DNA of 64,000 nucleotides from Ottowia flava (lineage in GTDB: Bacteria > Pseudomonadota > Gammaproteobacteria > Burkholderiales > Burkholderiaceae_C): the NCBI RefSeq assembly GCF_042680565.1, contig NZ_JBHUEJ010000016.1:124001-188000 (forward strand). Direction: 5' to 3'. The stretch's first letter is position 1; every line of letters begins with the position of its first letter. Shown here one piece after another: positions 51,174 to 59,322 of the stretch. Position numbers and translations under genes: made by a program. Below the pieces are notes generated by a model that made no database searches, was not told where the DNA came from, and saw nothing but the letters and a program-made list of their open reading frames with translations.

Positions 51174-51713
51174 TCAGGCCGTGGGCTGCCCGGCGCAGCG
51201 GAGCAGCCCGGCCAGCGCATGGCACACGGTCTGCGCGCGCACGGCGGCGCGGTCGCCGTCGAAGCGGACGCATTCACTCTCGGTCCGATCGGCGACACAC
51301 CAGCCGAACCACACGGTGCCCACCGGCTTGTCGGCGCTGCCGCCGCCCGGGCCGGCCACGCCGGTCACGGCAACCGCCGTCTGGGCGCGCGAATGGCGCA
51401 CGGCGCCCTCAGCCATGGCCCGCACGACCGCCTCACTCACCGCGCCGTGGCGCGCAATCAGCTCGGCGGGCACCCCCAGCAACTCGGTCTTGGCGGCGTT
51501 GCTGTAGCTGACGAAGCCGCGCTCAAACCAGTCGCTGCTGCCCGCCAGGTCGGTGCAGGCGCCCGCGATCAGGCCACCGGTGCAGCTCTCGGCCGTGGCG
51601 AGCATCCAGCCGGCGGCGCGCAGGCGTTCGGCCAGCTTCAGGACCAAATCGGCCTGCAATGACCGCCCACCGGGCGCAGCCAGCTCTTGTTTTGAGAGCG
51701 ATGGTTTCACCAT
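51174..51713 (-). CDS. pncC: CinA C-terminal-domain protein, nicotinamide-nucleotide amidase
   Basis: 179-residue stand-alone CinA C-terminal domain that deamidates nicotinamide mononucleotide to nicotinate mononucleotide (pyridine nucleotide salvage). Family motifs: LATAESCTGGLIAGACTDL with the catalytic Ser, ERGFVSYSNAAKTELLGV and AVAVTGVAGPGGGSADKPVG. Its ATG at 51713 overlaps the pgpA stop by seven bases, the standard pgpA-pncC coupling of beta- and gammaproteobacteria. Confidence 0.93.
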   Translation of the reverse strand: MVKPSLSKQELAAPGGRSLQADLVLKLAERLRAAGWMLATAESCTGGLIAGACTDLAGSSDWFERGFVSYSNAAKTELLGVPAELIARHGAVSEAVVRAMAEGAVRHSRAQTAVAVTGVAGPGGGSADKPVGTVWFGWCVADRTESECVRFDGDRAAVRAQTVCHALAGLLRCAGQPTA

Positions 51714-52348
51714 GCGCGCCACACTGCGATCACGAACAGCGTGCAGAACGCCGCCACCAGGTCGTCCAAAACAATGCCCCAGCCCCCCTTCCAGCCGCGC
51801 GCGCCGTGCAGCAGGCGATCGGCCCAGCCCACGGGGCCGGGCTTGGCCGCGTCGAAGTAGCGAAAAAGCGCGAACGCGGCGCATTGCGCGCCGAACGAGG
51901 CCGGCGAAATCAGCCACAGCACGATCCAGAAAGCCACCACTTCGTCCACGACGATCGCCCCCGGATCGGCGGTGCGCAGGTGTCGCGCAGTCACCGTGGC
52001 CGCCCACCATGCCAAGGGCACGCCGAGCGCAACAACCACCGCCTGCGCCGTGGGACTGAGGCCGCTCAGGAGCAGCGCCCACACCAGCCAAGCCCAGAGC
52101 GTGCCCACCGTGCCCGCCGCGAAGGGCGACAGCCCCGCGCCGAACGCGAGCGCGATCCAATGCGCCGGGTGCGCACGCATGAAGCGCGCCGACGGCCGCA
52201 CGCTGGCTGCGGGCGATGGCCCACCAGGGTCGCCCATCGGTTCCAGCACGGCGGGTTGCGTGGGTGACGGGGCGCTCGCAGGCTCAGGCGGCAGGGGGCG
52301 TGAGGTCACGTCCTGCACGTCATCGCGCGGGGTGTTGGCCAGGCTCAT
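51707..52348 (-). CDS. pgpA: Phosphatidylglycerophosphatase A
   Basis: 213-residue PgpA, which dephosphorylates phosphatidylglycerol phosphate in the inner membrane. The conserved core is FGAGLSPFAAGTVGTLWAWL, TADPGAIVVDEVVAFWIVLW with the catalytic acidic residues, and KPGPVGWADRLLHGARGWKG. The start at 52348 follows a run of G that serves as ribosome site; a longer frame is unlikely. It has an extra hydrophilic N-terminal ~50 residues. The thiL gene that often precedes it is absent. Confidence 0.92.
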   Translation of the reverse strand: MSLANTPRDDVQDVTSRPLPPEPASAPSPTQPAVLEPMGDPGGPSPAASVRPSARFMRAHPAHWIALAFGAGLSPFAAGTVGTLWAWLVWALLLSGLSPTAQAVVVALGVPLAWWAATVTARHLRTADPGAIVVDEVVAFWIVLWLISPASFGAQCAAFALFRYFDAAKPGPVGWADRLLHGARGWKGGWGIVLDDLVAAFCTLFVIAVWRAW

Positions 52349-52491
52349 GCTGCCCCCCCCGCGGCAACGCACAGGAGAGCAAGGCCAGGGCAGGAAATCA
52401 ACATGCGGCGCATTCCAGACGGTGAGCCCCGCATTGTGCCGAACGCTCATGGCGTGCTGGCAAGACGGAACGCGCGCCTCAGAAACAAATG

Positions 52492-52550
52492 TTTTTGGTC
52501 ATTCGCCTTACAGCCACCTGCGCTAACAGCTATTCAATCAATAGCAATCA
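52492..52550 (-). repeat. Dispersed repeat, copy 11
   Basis: Inverted copy (minus strand: GATTGAATAGCTGTTAGCGC, then AGGTGGCTGTAAGGCGAAT) in the gap between pgpA and the broken glutathione transferase gene. Confidence 0.7.
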
Positions 52551-52591
52551 TCGCGCATCACCTACCCGCCACGGCGCCAGACCGGCGTCGA

Positions 52592-53213
52592 TCAACCCCG
52601 CTTTTCCAGGATCGGCCCGTCCAGCTCGTTCGCGCGCTGGGCCGCGGGGCGGTTGCGGTGCAGTTCGACAAAGCGGATGAAGGCCGGGCGCGGCTCCAGC
52701 AGCTTGAACTGCAGATACCAGCCGATGCAGGACGACACCAGCAGGTCGGCGGCGGTGAAGGTGTCGCCGGCCAGGTGGTCGCGGTCTTTCACGGCGCCTT
52801 CCAGTGCATTGACCAGATCCGCTTCGGTGCCGAAGCCAGCCAGCCATGCCCGGCTCGGGCAGCGCGCCGCCGGTGGTCTTGGCGACCATCAGTTGCTCCA
52901 GCGGGCCCATGAAGCTGATCCAGCGGTAGTACGGCCCGCGCGCGTGGCTGCCGACGGGGGGCGCCAGCTTCTTCTCGGGCACCAGGTCGGCCAGGTACAT
53001 GCAGATCGCCGCGTTTTCGGTGACCACAGTGTCGCCGTGCTTGAGCGCCGGCACCTTGCCCATGGGGTTGATCGCCAGGAATCCCGGCGCTTTCATCGTG
53101 GTGCCGTACTCCAGCACCTGGGTCTCGTAAGGCAGGCCGGTTTCCTCCAGCATCCAGCGCGCGACGCGGGCGCGGGACATGGGGTTGGTGTAGAAGGTCA
53201 GGGTGTCGCTCAT
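52592..53213 (-). pseudogene. Glutathione S-transferase, frameshifted
   Basis: The reading from ATG 53213 (MSDTLTFYTNPMSRARVARW) gives a normal GST N-terminal thioredoxin domain (VTENAAICMYLADLVPEK), but the frame breaks after ALPEPGMAGW. The other frame continues with AGFGTEADLVNALEGAVKDR and a proper GST C-terminal helical domain to 52592. The break sits on three tandem copies of the 4-mer AGCC (52834-52845; GGCT on the gene strand); deleting one copy restores a ~205-residue protein. It is either a pseudogene, a phase-variable gene or a sequencing error. Confidence 0.85.
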
Positions 53214-53269
53214 GGTCGTCCTTGGTGGTGAAGTCAAACAAGACAGCGCCAGTGTGCGGGCGCTCCGTG

Positions 53270-53989
53270 TCAACTTCTGTCAGCAGCGGTTTCCAGCTGC
53301 GGGTGCTCGGCGTGCATGTGCGCGCGCCAACGGCGGATCAGCGCATGGCGGCGCTCGGGGTAGCGCGCCCCGGTGTCGGCCAGGTCGACCACGCGGTCGG
53401 CGCGGAAATGGCGAAAACCCTGGCGCAACTCGCACCACGCTGCGATGAGGCGCGCGTGGTCGAAAAAGGCCATGGCGAAAGGCCAGACGCGTCGGCGCGT
53501 GGCGGCGCCCGATTCGTCGCGGTAGTCCAGCCACAGCGCGTGCTCGGCGCGGATCGCCTGGCGCAGCGCCGGCAGCCAGGGCGCCGCGGGCACCGCGTGA
53601 GCCCGTCGCGGCACGAACAGGCCGCTGGTTTCCACCCCCAGGCGCAGCGCCGTCGGCAGCGTGGCGCCGATGCGGTTCATCACGCCTTGCGCGGCGCGCG
53701 CCAGTTCGGGGTCGGCCGCCTGGCTGGCGACCCAGCGCGCGCCCAGCACCAGGGCCTCCAGCTCGTCTTCGCTGAACATCAGCGGCGGCAGCGTGAAGCC
53801 CGGCCGCAGCACGTAGCCGACGCCCGGATCGCCCTCGATCAGCGCACCCTGTTCGCGCAGCGTGGCGATGTCGCGGTACAGCGTGCGCAGGCTGATACCG
53901 GCCTGCTCCGCCAGCACGGCTCCCGGCACCGGCTGACGGCGCGCGCGCAGGTGTTCGAGCAGTTGCAGCAGGCGGGCGGCGCGAGACAT
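53270..53989 (-). CDS. YafY-like HTH/WYL-domain transcriptional regulator
   Basis: 239-residue regulator. N-terminal HTH: AARLLQLLEHLRARRQPVPG and ISLRTLYRDIATLREQGALI; then the WYL sensor domain around ALWLDYRDESGAATRRRVWP and FDHARLIAAWCELRQGFRHF. This is the YafY class of helix-turn-helix plus WYL proteins, which often bind small nucleotides or nucleic acid. It lies 56 bp upstream of, and parallel to, the broken GST gene, so it likely regulated it. Confidence 0.88.
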   Translation of the reverse strand: MSRAARLLQLLEHLRARRQPVPGAVLAEQAGISLRTLYRDIATLREQGALIEGDPGVGYVLRPGFTLPPLMFSEDELEALVLGARWVASQAADPELARAAQGVMNRIGATLPTALRLGVETSGLFVPRRAHAVPAAPWLPALRQAIRAEHALWLDYRDESGAATRRRVWPFAMAFFDHARLIAAWCELRQGFRHFRADRVVDLADTGARYPERRHALIRRWRAHMHAEHPQLETAADRS

Positions 53990-54098
53990 GGGCCGCAGTG
54001 TAGGCGCGTGGCGGCGAACGGCGCGACCTTGTCTGGCGCCGTTGCGCGGCGTGCCAGCGTGCAGCGTTCACGGCGATGCTGGCACCATCCATTGCTTC

Positions 54099-54155
54099 GA
54101 CATTGATAGCTGTTCGCGCAGATGTAGCCAGGGCTGACGGGCGTTTTGACCTGAA
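54099..54155 (+). repeat. Dispersed repeat, copy 12
   Basis: Forward copy (TGATAGCTGTTCGCGCAGAT, then GTAGCCAGGGCTGACGGGCG) in the 227-bp gap between the WYL regulator and the DUF533 gene. Nothing else recognised there. Confidence 0.75.
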
Positions 54156-54216
54156 GCCCAGGTCATCAACCGCTACCGGCGCCGCGCCTGGCAGTGCATG
54201 CCTGCCCCATCGCGGC

Positions 54217-54918
54217 TCAGGTGCCGCCGCCGGCTGCCATCAGCTGCCGCTGCAGGCGCGACTGCAGCGCCGGATCCAGTTGCAGGCGCTTGGCCAGCTC
54301 GTCGAGGTAGGCGCGTTCCATGAAGCCCTGCTCGTCGGCCACCAGCAGGCTGGCCAGGTACATCTCGGCCGCCAGTTCGGGCGTGGTGGCCGCGCGGGCG
54401 ACTTCGGCGGGGTCGAGCGGCTTTTCCAGCTCGGCGCGCAGCCACTGTTGCACGTCGGTCGGCAAGCCTTGGCGGGCGACTTCGCCTTCGATCAGTTCGC
54501 GCTCACGCGCGTCAATGTGGCCGTCGGCCTTGGCGGCGGCGACGATGGCCTGCAGGATGGCGGCGCTGTGCGCGTCGGCTTGCGGCGCGGGCAGGCGGTC
54601 CACGGTCTGCGGCGTCGCCGGCACCGGCTGGGCTGAGGGCGCCTGGCCGGCCGTGCCTTGCTGCTGGCGCTGGTACTCGCCGTAGGTGTTGTAGACCATC
54701 ATGCCCAGCGCGGCCAAGCCGCCATAGCCGGCCAGTTTGCGCGCTTTCTTGTTCTTGCCCAGCAGCAGGCCGAGTGCGCCGCCCGTGAGCGTGCCGCGCC
54801 CGAAGTCGCTGTTGATTGCGCCGCCGATCCCGCTGCCGCGGTTGGTCTGGTTGGCGCCGCTGACGGTGGCGCCGGCGGATTTGAGCAGGTGGTCGAGAAA
54901 GCCGGTGAGCTGGTTCAT
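54217..54918 (-). CDS. DUF533/TerB-like protein (YebE-type)
   Basis: 233-residue protein starting MNQLTGFLDHLLKSAG, with a Gly-rich hydrophobic stretch (RGTLTGGALGLLLG and LAGYGGLAALGMMVYN), a Gln/Pro-rich linker and a C-terminal TerB-like helical domain (AIVAAAKADGHIDARERELI to the end). It matches the YebE/DUF533 inner-membrane family, which responds to envelope stress. The start at 54918 is preferred to 54954 because conserved sequence begins there. Confidence 0.85.
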   Translation of the reverse strand: MNQLTGFLDHLLKSAGATVSGANQTNRGSGIGGAINSDFGRGTLTGGALGLLLGKNKKARKLAGYGGLAALGMMVYNTYGEYQRQQQGTAGQAPSAQPVPATPQTVDRLPAPQADAHSAAILQAIVAAAKADGHIDARERELIEGEVARQGLPTDVQQWLRAELEKPLDPAEVARAATTPELAAEMYLASLLVADEQGFMERAYLDELAKRLQLDPALQSRLQRQLMAAGGGT

Positions 54919-55009
54919 GGGCAGGTGCAGATCGGGAGTGGAAACCTTGCACATGGCGCCCGCCGTGCCGATCTCAACCGGCGGTTCGCAGCGCGGCGAT
55001 CACCTTATC

Positions 55010-55068
55010 GCTTCTTTTTTTATAGCTTTTCGTGCACGTGTCTGTAGGGCTACAGGCCGATTTTCTTT
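55010..55068 (+). repeat. Dispersed repeat, copy 13, left edge of the iron module
   Basis: Diverged forward copy (TTATAGCTTTTCGTGCACGT, then GTCTGTAGGGCTACAGGCCG). It merges into the ~110-bp direct repeat. Confidence 0.65.
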
Positions 55069-55161
55069 CAATTCAGCGCTCGGAAAAAATGCAAGCGAAT
55101 GCGTCGCCAGCGCGTGCTTCTCTCACTGGCCGACGATCCAGCGCGCGGCCTTCTCGGCCAT
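55052..55161 (+). repeat. Left direct repeat with 3' end of a GMC oxidoreductase gene
   Basis: About 110 bp closely matching 63455-63565 in the same orientation (shared blocks ACAGGCCGATTTTCT, GCGAATGCGTCGCCAGCGCG and GGCCGACGATCCAGCGCG). Read on the minus strand it encodes AEKAARWIVGQ then a stop (55125-55123), a copy of the C-terminus of the GMC oxidoreductase at the right end. Its similarity extends past the stop codon, so it is a DNA duplication, not protein homology. Confidence 0.8.
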
Positions 55162-55316
55162 TGCTGCCGCAGCACCGACGCTTTCAAGGCCGCGAACTGG
55201 TTGGAGATCGCCGTGGTGAATTGCGCCCGGCAATCCTGCTGCTGCTCGTGCCCGCCTACGGCGTGCTGATGGCCATCGCCATCACTTACGCCGGTTCACG
55301 CCGTGGCGGGCGTTAA
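55162..55316 (+). pseudogene. Possible fragment of a membrane-protein gene
   Basis: A frame ending at 55316 encodes a hydrophobic C-terminus (LRPAILLLLVPAYGVLMAIA) that looks like the last helix of a membrane protein, without a plausible start or N-terminal part. In another frame just before it the sequence reads STDAFKAANWLEIAVVN, also protein-like, so a frameshifted remnant is possible. It lies between the left direct repeat and the Fur box. Confidence 0.4.
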
Positions 55317-55408
55317 CGGGTAGGACTTGACCAGCGCGGCGGACTGAGGCGGCCAGCGAAGACACGCGTTAGGCCAAATTTCCTCAATGAAGAAATTATT
55401 CCGCACAA

Positions 55409-55438
55409 TTAGAAATGAGACTTATTCTCGTTTATAGT
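55409..55438 (+). promoter_or_regulatory. Fur box and promoter of the iron-uptake operon
   Basis: TGAGACTTATTCTCG at 55416-55430 matches the 7-1-7 Fur palindrome TGAGAATnATTCTCA at 12 of 14 positions. It overlaps the spacer of a plausible promoter (TTAGAA at 55409, TATAGT at 55433), about 46 bp upstream of the TonB-receptor ATG. Iron-replete Fur would block transcription. Confidence 0.75.
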
Positions 55439-55475
55439 GGCGCCGCAGTTTTGACCGCCTTGTTAGGAATCACCC

Positions 55476-57527
55476 ATGTCCGTGCCGTTGCGTACCGCCG
55501 CCCCGTATTCCTTGTTCTTTCTCGCGCTGACAAGCGCCCATGCCCAGAGCGTCAGCGACACCGTCCCCACGCTGGACGAAGTGGTTGTCACCGGCGAAAA
55601 GGTCGAGCGCAAGCTGCGCCACACGGCGGCAGCGGTGACGGTGAAATCGGCCACCGAGCTGGAGAACGAAGTTCATCGCGCCTCGGTAACTGAATCGTTG
55701 GCCGACGTGCCCAATGTGGTGTTCCCCGACACAGTGAGTGCGCCGGTGATTCGCGGGCAGGATACGCAGGGGCCGAACTTCGGTGCTTCAGCCTTCCTGG
55801 GCGGCACGCTGCCGCGCGCCAGCATCAACGTCGATGGTCACTACCTGGGCCACAACGAGATGGTGTTCGGCTCGTATTCGTTCTGGGATCTGGACAGCAT
55901 CGAGGTGTTCCGCGGGCCACAAACCACCTCACAGGGCGCCAACAGCATCGCGGGTGCGATGATCGTCAAGACCAAGGACCCGACTTTCCACCGCGAGGGC
56001 GCGGCGCAACTGGAGGCGGGCAGCCTGAACATGCGGCGCGCATCGGCCATGTTCTCCACGCCGTTGATCGAGGACGAACTGGCGCTGCGGCTGGCGGCTG
56101 ATCGCTTCTCGCGGGACACTTTCATCGACTACGTGAGCCCCCGGTTCGTCAAGGGCGCTAGCGACCAGGACTTCATGAGCATGAACCTGCGCGGCAAGCT
56201 GCTGTGGCAGCCCAAGTCGCTGCCAGGCCTCAAGGCCAAGTTGACCTTCTCGCACAGCAAATCCAACCGACCCACGTCGGAGACGGCCTCACCGCCCTAT
56301 GAAGACAACAACAACGCCACCGCGTCGATGCCCAGCTTCGACCAGAAGGCGAATACCGTCGTGGGCGACGTGACCTACCAGATCAACGGCGGCGTACAGT
56401 TCATCAACCGCATGGAGTTCACCAAGCTGGACGTGCACCGCGTAAGCGAGCCAGCCGCCAACGGCAATGCCGACATTTATCAGAAGAACTTCTCGAACGA
56501 TGCGCGCTTCGTTTTCAGAAACGGCGATTCGCCGTGGAGTGGCGTGGCCGGGATGTTCGTGAGCCGCGTCGCCGGCGACGACACGCTGAACAACCGGGGC
56601 ATTTCGTCTTTCGACGACGTGAAGAAAAGCCAGGGCGTCTATGGCGAGCTCACACGCCGCCTAGGCGAGCGCTGGCACCTCACGGGCGGGCTGCGCTACC
56701 AGCGCGACGAGGTGCAGCGCAGCGGGACGACGCCATATGCGCGCACGGCGCTGGACTATGGCCAAACTTTCCATTCATGGCTGCCCAAGCTGTCGCTGGC
56801 CTATGACGTGAACCGTGAATGGACGGTGGGCGGCCTCGTCAGCAAGGGCTACAACCCCGGCGGCACGGGCCTGAGCTTCGCCAACGCAGCTTATATGCCG
56901 TTCAAGCCCGAAACAGTGATGAACTACGAGCTGTTCACGCGCGGTACGTTGATGGACGGGCGCATGAGCCTGGAAGCCAATGTGTTCTACGCAGACATCA
57001 AGAACTCGCAGCGCCTGCAGCCGGACTACTTGAACGGGTTGCTGTACGGCATGGTGGTGGTCAACGCCGACAAGGCGCGCGCCATGGGCGCGGAGATCAG
57101 CACCAGTTGGCGTGCGACCCGCGCCTTGCGCCTGCGCGGTAGCCTGGGCCTGCTCGATACCGAGATCAAGAGCGGCGTACACGCGGGCAACCAGTTCGCC
57201 AAGTCGCCCAAGCACACGCTTTCAGTGGGCGTGGACTGGCTGGCCGGCCCGGGCCTCAAGGTCAGCGCCGACCTGCGCCACGTCGGCAGCACGAAGTCGG
57301 ACGACGCCAACGCACCGGCCTACCGCGTCGGCTCCTATACGCTGGTCAACGCCCGCCTCAGCTACGCACCGGCATCCTGGCGCACCGTGGAGCTGTTCGC
57401 GTTCGTCAACAACCTGTTCGACGCGCGCCGCCCGACCTGGAAATACGACGACCGCAGCGTGGGCGGCATCGTCGCCTCCATGGTGGCGCCGCGCCACTTC
57501 GGCGTCGGCGTGAGGGCGAGCTTCTGA
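55476..57527 (+). CDS. TonB-dependent outer-membrane receptor (ferric chelate/siderophore type)
   Basis: 683-residue TonB-dependent receptor, first gene of the Fur-controlled operon. The signal peptide ends SAHA before QSVSDTVPTLDEVVVTGEKV, a TonB-box-like start; the plug domain includes VPNVVFPDTVSAPVIRGQDT and FRGPQTTSQGANSIAGAMIV, and the barrel ends in the C-terminal Phe of ...GVGVRASF. It transports an iron complex across the outer membrane; the ligand is not identifiable. tonB-exbB-exbD genes are not in the window. Confidence 0.92.
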   Translation: MSVPLRTAAPYSLFFLALTSAHAQSVSDTVPTLDEVVVTGEKVERKLRHTAAAVTVKSATELENEVHRASVTESLADVPNVVFPDTVSAPVIRGQDTQGPNFGASAFLGGTLPRASINVDGHYLGHNEMVFGSYSFWDLDSIEVFRGPQTTSQGANSIAGAMIVKTKDPTFHREGAAQLEAGSLNMRRASAMFSTPLIEDELALRLAADRFSRDTFIDYVSPRFVKGASDQDFMSMNLRGKLLWQPKSLPGLKAKLTFSHSKSNRPTSETASPPYEDNNNATASMPSFDQKANTVVGDVTYQINGGVQFINRMEFTKLDVHRVSEPAANGNADIYQKNFSNDARFVFRNGDSPWSGVAGMFVSRVAGDDTLNNRGISSFDDVKKSQGVYGELTRRLGERWHLTGGLRYQRDEVQRSGTTPYARTALDYGQTFHSWLPKLSLAYDVNREWTVGGLVSKGYNPGGTGLSFANAAYMPFKPETVMNYELFTRGTLMDGRMSLEANVFYADIKNSQRLQPDYLNGLLYGMVVVNADKARAMGAEISTSWRATRALRLRGSLGLLDTEIKSGVHAGNQFAKSPKHTLSVGVDWLAGPGLKVSADLRHVGSTKSDDANAPAYRVGSYTLVNARLSYAPASWRTVELFAFVNNLFDARRPTWKYDDRSVGGIVASMVAPRHFGVGVRASF

Positions 57528-57529
57528 GC

Positions 57530-58315
57530 ATGGCGGATCAGGCAGGCCTGCTGACCTGCCAGGGGTTGTCGGTGCACTACGGCACTCGCCTGGTGCTGGA
57601 TGGTGTATCCGTCGCCTTCGCGTCGGGGCGGCTGACGGCACTGATGGGACCCAATGGCTGCGGCAAATCAACACTGCTCAAGGCCGTGATGGGTATCGTG
57701 CGAAGCCAGGGCATTGTGACGCTGGGTGGCGCGCCGGTGCGCAGCATACCGCGCCGTGCGCTGGCCACGCGCATAGCCTGGCTGCCCCAGGATAACCACT
57801 GCCCCGACTACCTGACGCTGGCCGAGTTGGTGGCGCTGGGCGGCTACGCGCGCGAGCGCTTTCTGCGCGGCACGAGCGATGCGGACCAGCGGCGCTTTGC
57901 GCAGGCACTGCGCACCGTAGGCCTGTTCGATCAGGCGCGCCAGCAGGTGAACACCTTGTCCGGCGGCCAGCGCCAGCGTGCCTGGATCGCCATGATCCTG
58001 GCGCAAGACACGGGCGTGGTGCTGCTGGATGAGCCGGTCAACCACCTCGACCTGCGATACCAATACGCGGTGCTGGAGCTGATCCACGCCCTGGCCGCGC
58101 AGCACGGCAAAACAGTGGTCTGCGTGCTGCACGATTTGAACCTAGCCGCCGCCTTTGCCGACGACGTGGTGCTGATGCAAAGCGGTGTGGTGTTCGCCCA
58201 GGGCGCAACCCGGTCCGTGCTGACGCAGGCAAACGTGCAGGCGGTGTTCGACCAGCCGGTGGACATGCTGGAATGGAACGGGCGGCAAGTCTGCGTGCCC
58301 CGGCGCTGCGCATGA
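57530..58315 (+). CDS. Iron-chelate ABC transporter ATPase (FecE/FhuC-like)
   Basis: 261-residue ATPase. Walker A GPNGCGKST (residues 40-48), signature LSGGQRQR (~143), Walker B GVVLLDEPVNHLD and switch VLHDLNLAAAFADDVVLM, all canonical and FecE/FhuC-like. It starts two bases after the receptor stop and its stop overlaps the permease start (ATGA). It energises the two FecCD-type permeases encoded next. Confidence 0.93.
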   Translation: MADQAGLLTCQGLSVHYGTRLVLDGVSVAFASGRLTALMGPNGCGKSTLLKAVMGIVRSQGIVTLGGAPVRSIPRRALATRIAWLPQDNHCPDYLTLAELVALGGYARERFLRGTSDADQRRFAQALRTVGLFDQARQQVNTLSGGQRQRAWIAMILAQDTGVVLLDEPVNHLDLRYQYAVLELIHALAAQHGKTVVCVLHDLNLAAAFADDVVLMQSGVVFAQGATRSVLTQANVQAVFDQPVDMLEWNGRQVCVPRRCA

Positions 58316-59322
58316 GGGCAAGGCTGCTTTTTGCCTGCGCCCTGGCAGGCGCGCTAGCGCTGGCGGGCGCAATGCTGCTGAGCCTGATGCTGGGCGCCAC
58401 GCACTACGGCTGGCGCCAGGTGGCAGCGGCGCTGCTGGCTTTTGACGATGCTGACTACGACCAGTCCGTGATCGTGCTGCAACGCCTGCCGCGCGCGCTG
58501 ATGGCGATGTTCGCGGGCGCGGCCACCGCCTGCGCGGGCGCGGTGCTGCAAGCCATGCTGCGCAACCCGCTGGCCTCGCCGTCGCTGCTGGGCGTGAGCT
58601 CGGGCGCAGCCATGTGCGTGCTTCTCGTGGCCGCCGCGCTGCCCGGAGCCATCGACTGGCAGGGGCTGGCCGCCATGGCGGGTGGCTGTCTGGGCTTGTT
58701 GGCCAGCATGGCCGTGGCGCGTTGGGTGGGCAGCGTGGATGGAAACGGGCGTGGCCTGTCGCTGGTGCTGGCCGGGGCGCTGGTGTCCATGTTCTGCACC
58801 GCCATCGCCAATGCGCTGATGCTGACCGACCCGCAACGGCGCGACGCCTTTATGCACTGGCTGCTGGGCAACATCAATCATGTCTATGCCGATCGGCTGG
58901 CACAGTTCTGGCCGTTGGGCTGCGCGGGCATGATGCTGCTGCTGGTGCTGGCGCGGCCGCTGACACTGTTGTCTCTAGGTGAAGATAAGGCCGCCGCCGC
59001 AGGTGTGAACGTGCCGCTGCTCTCACGCTTGGCGCTACTGGGCGTGGCGCTGGCGTGCAGCGCAGCGGTGGCAGTGTGCGGACCGCTGGGTTTTGTCGGG
59101 CTGGCCGTGCCGCACATGGTGAGGCCCGTGATGGGCGCGGCGCTTACCCGGCTGCTGCCGGGCTGCATGCTGTCCGGGGCGCTGGTGTGCCTGCTGGCCG
59201 ACATGGCGGCGCGCACCGTATTTGCACCCCATGCGCTGCATACCGGGGTGCTGCTCGAGCTGTGCGGCGGGCTCGCCTTCATCGCCATCGTGAGGCGCAT
59301 TTATGTGGCGCGACCCGCTTAG
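58312..59322 (+). CDS. FecCD-family iron-chelate permease (subunit 1)
   Basis: 336-residue permease with about nine helices. Family landmarks: VLQRLPRALMAMFAGAATAC, GAVLQAMLRNPLASPSLLGV, GEDKAAAAGVN and CGPLGFVGLAVPHMVR. The start at 58312 overlaps the ATPase stop. The ExxA-like GEDKAAAAGVN loop contacts the ATPase. Forms a heterodimer with the next gene product. Confidence 0.92.
   Translation: MRARLLFACALAGALALAGAMLLSLMLGATHYGWRQVAAALLAFDDADYDQSVIVLQRLPRALMAMFAGAATACAGAVLQAMLRNPLASPSLLGVSSGAAMCVLLVAAALPGAIDWQGLAAMAGGCLGLLASMAVARWVGSVDGNGRGLSLVLAGALVSMFCTAIANALMLTDPQRRDAFMHWLLGNINHVYADRLAQFWPLGCAGMMLLLVLARPLTLLSLGEDKAAAAGVNVPLLSRLALLGVALACSAAVAVCGPLGFVGLAVPHMVRPVMGAALTRLLPGCMLSGALVCLLADMAARTVFAPHALHTGVLLELCGGLAFIAIVRRIYVARPA

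Noticed and set aside
52548..53273. A 241-residue continuous frame over the glutathione transferase
   Set aside because: Its C-terminal half is an Arg/Pro-rich shadow; the conserved GST C-terminal domain lies in another frame, so the gene is frameshifted.
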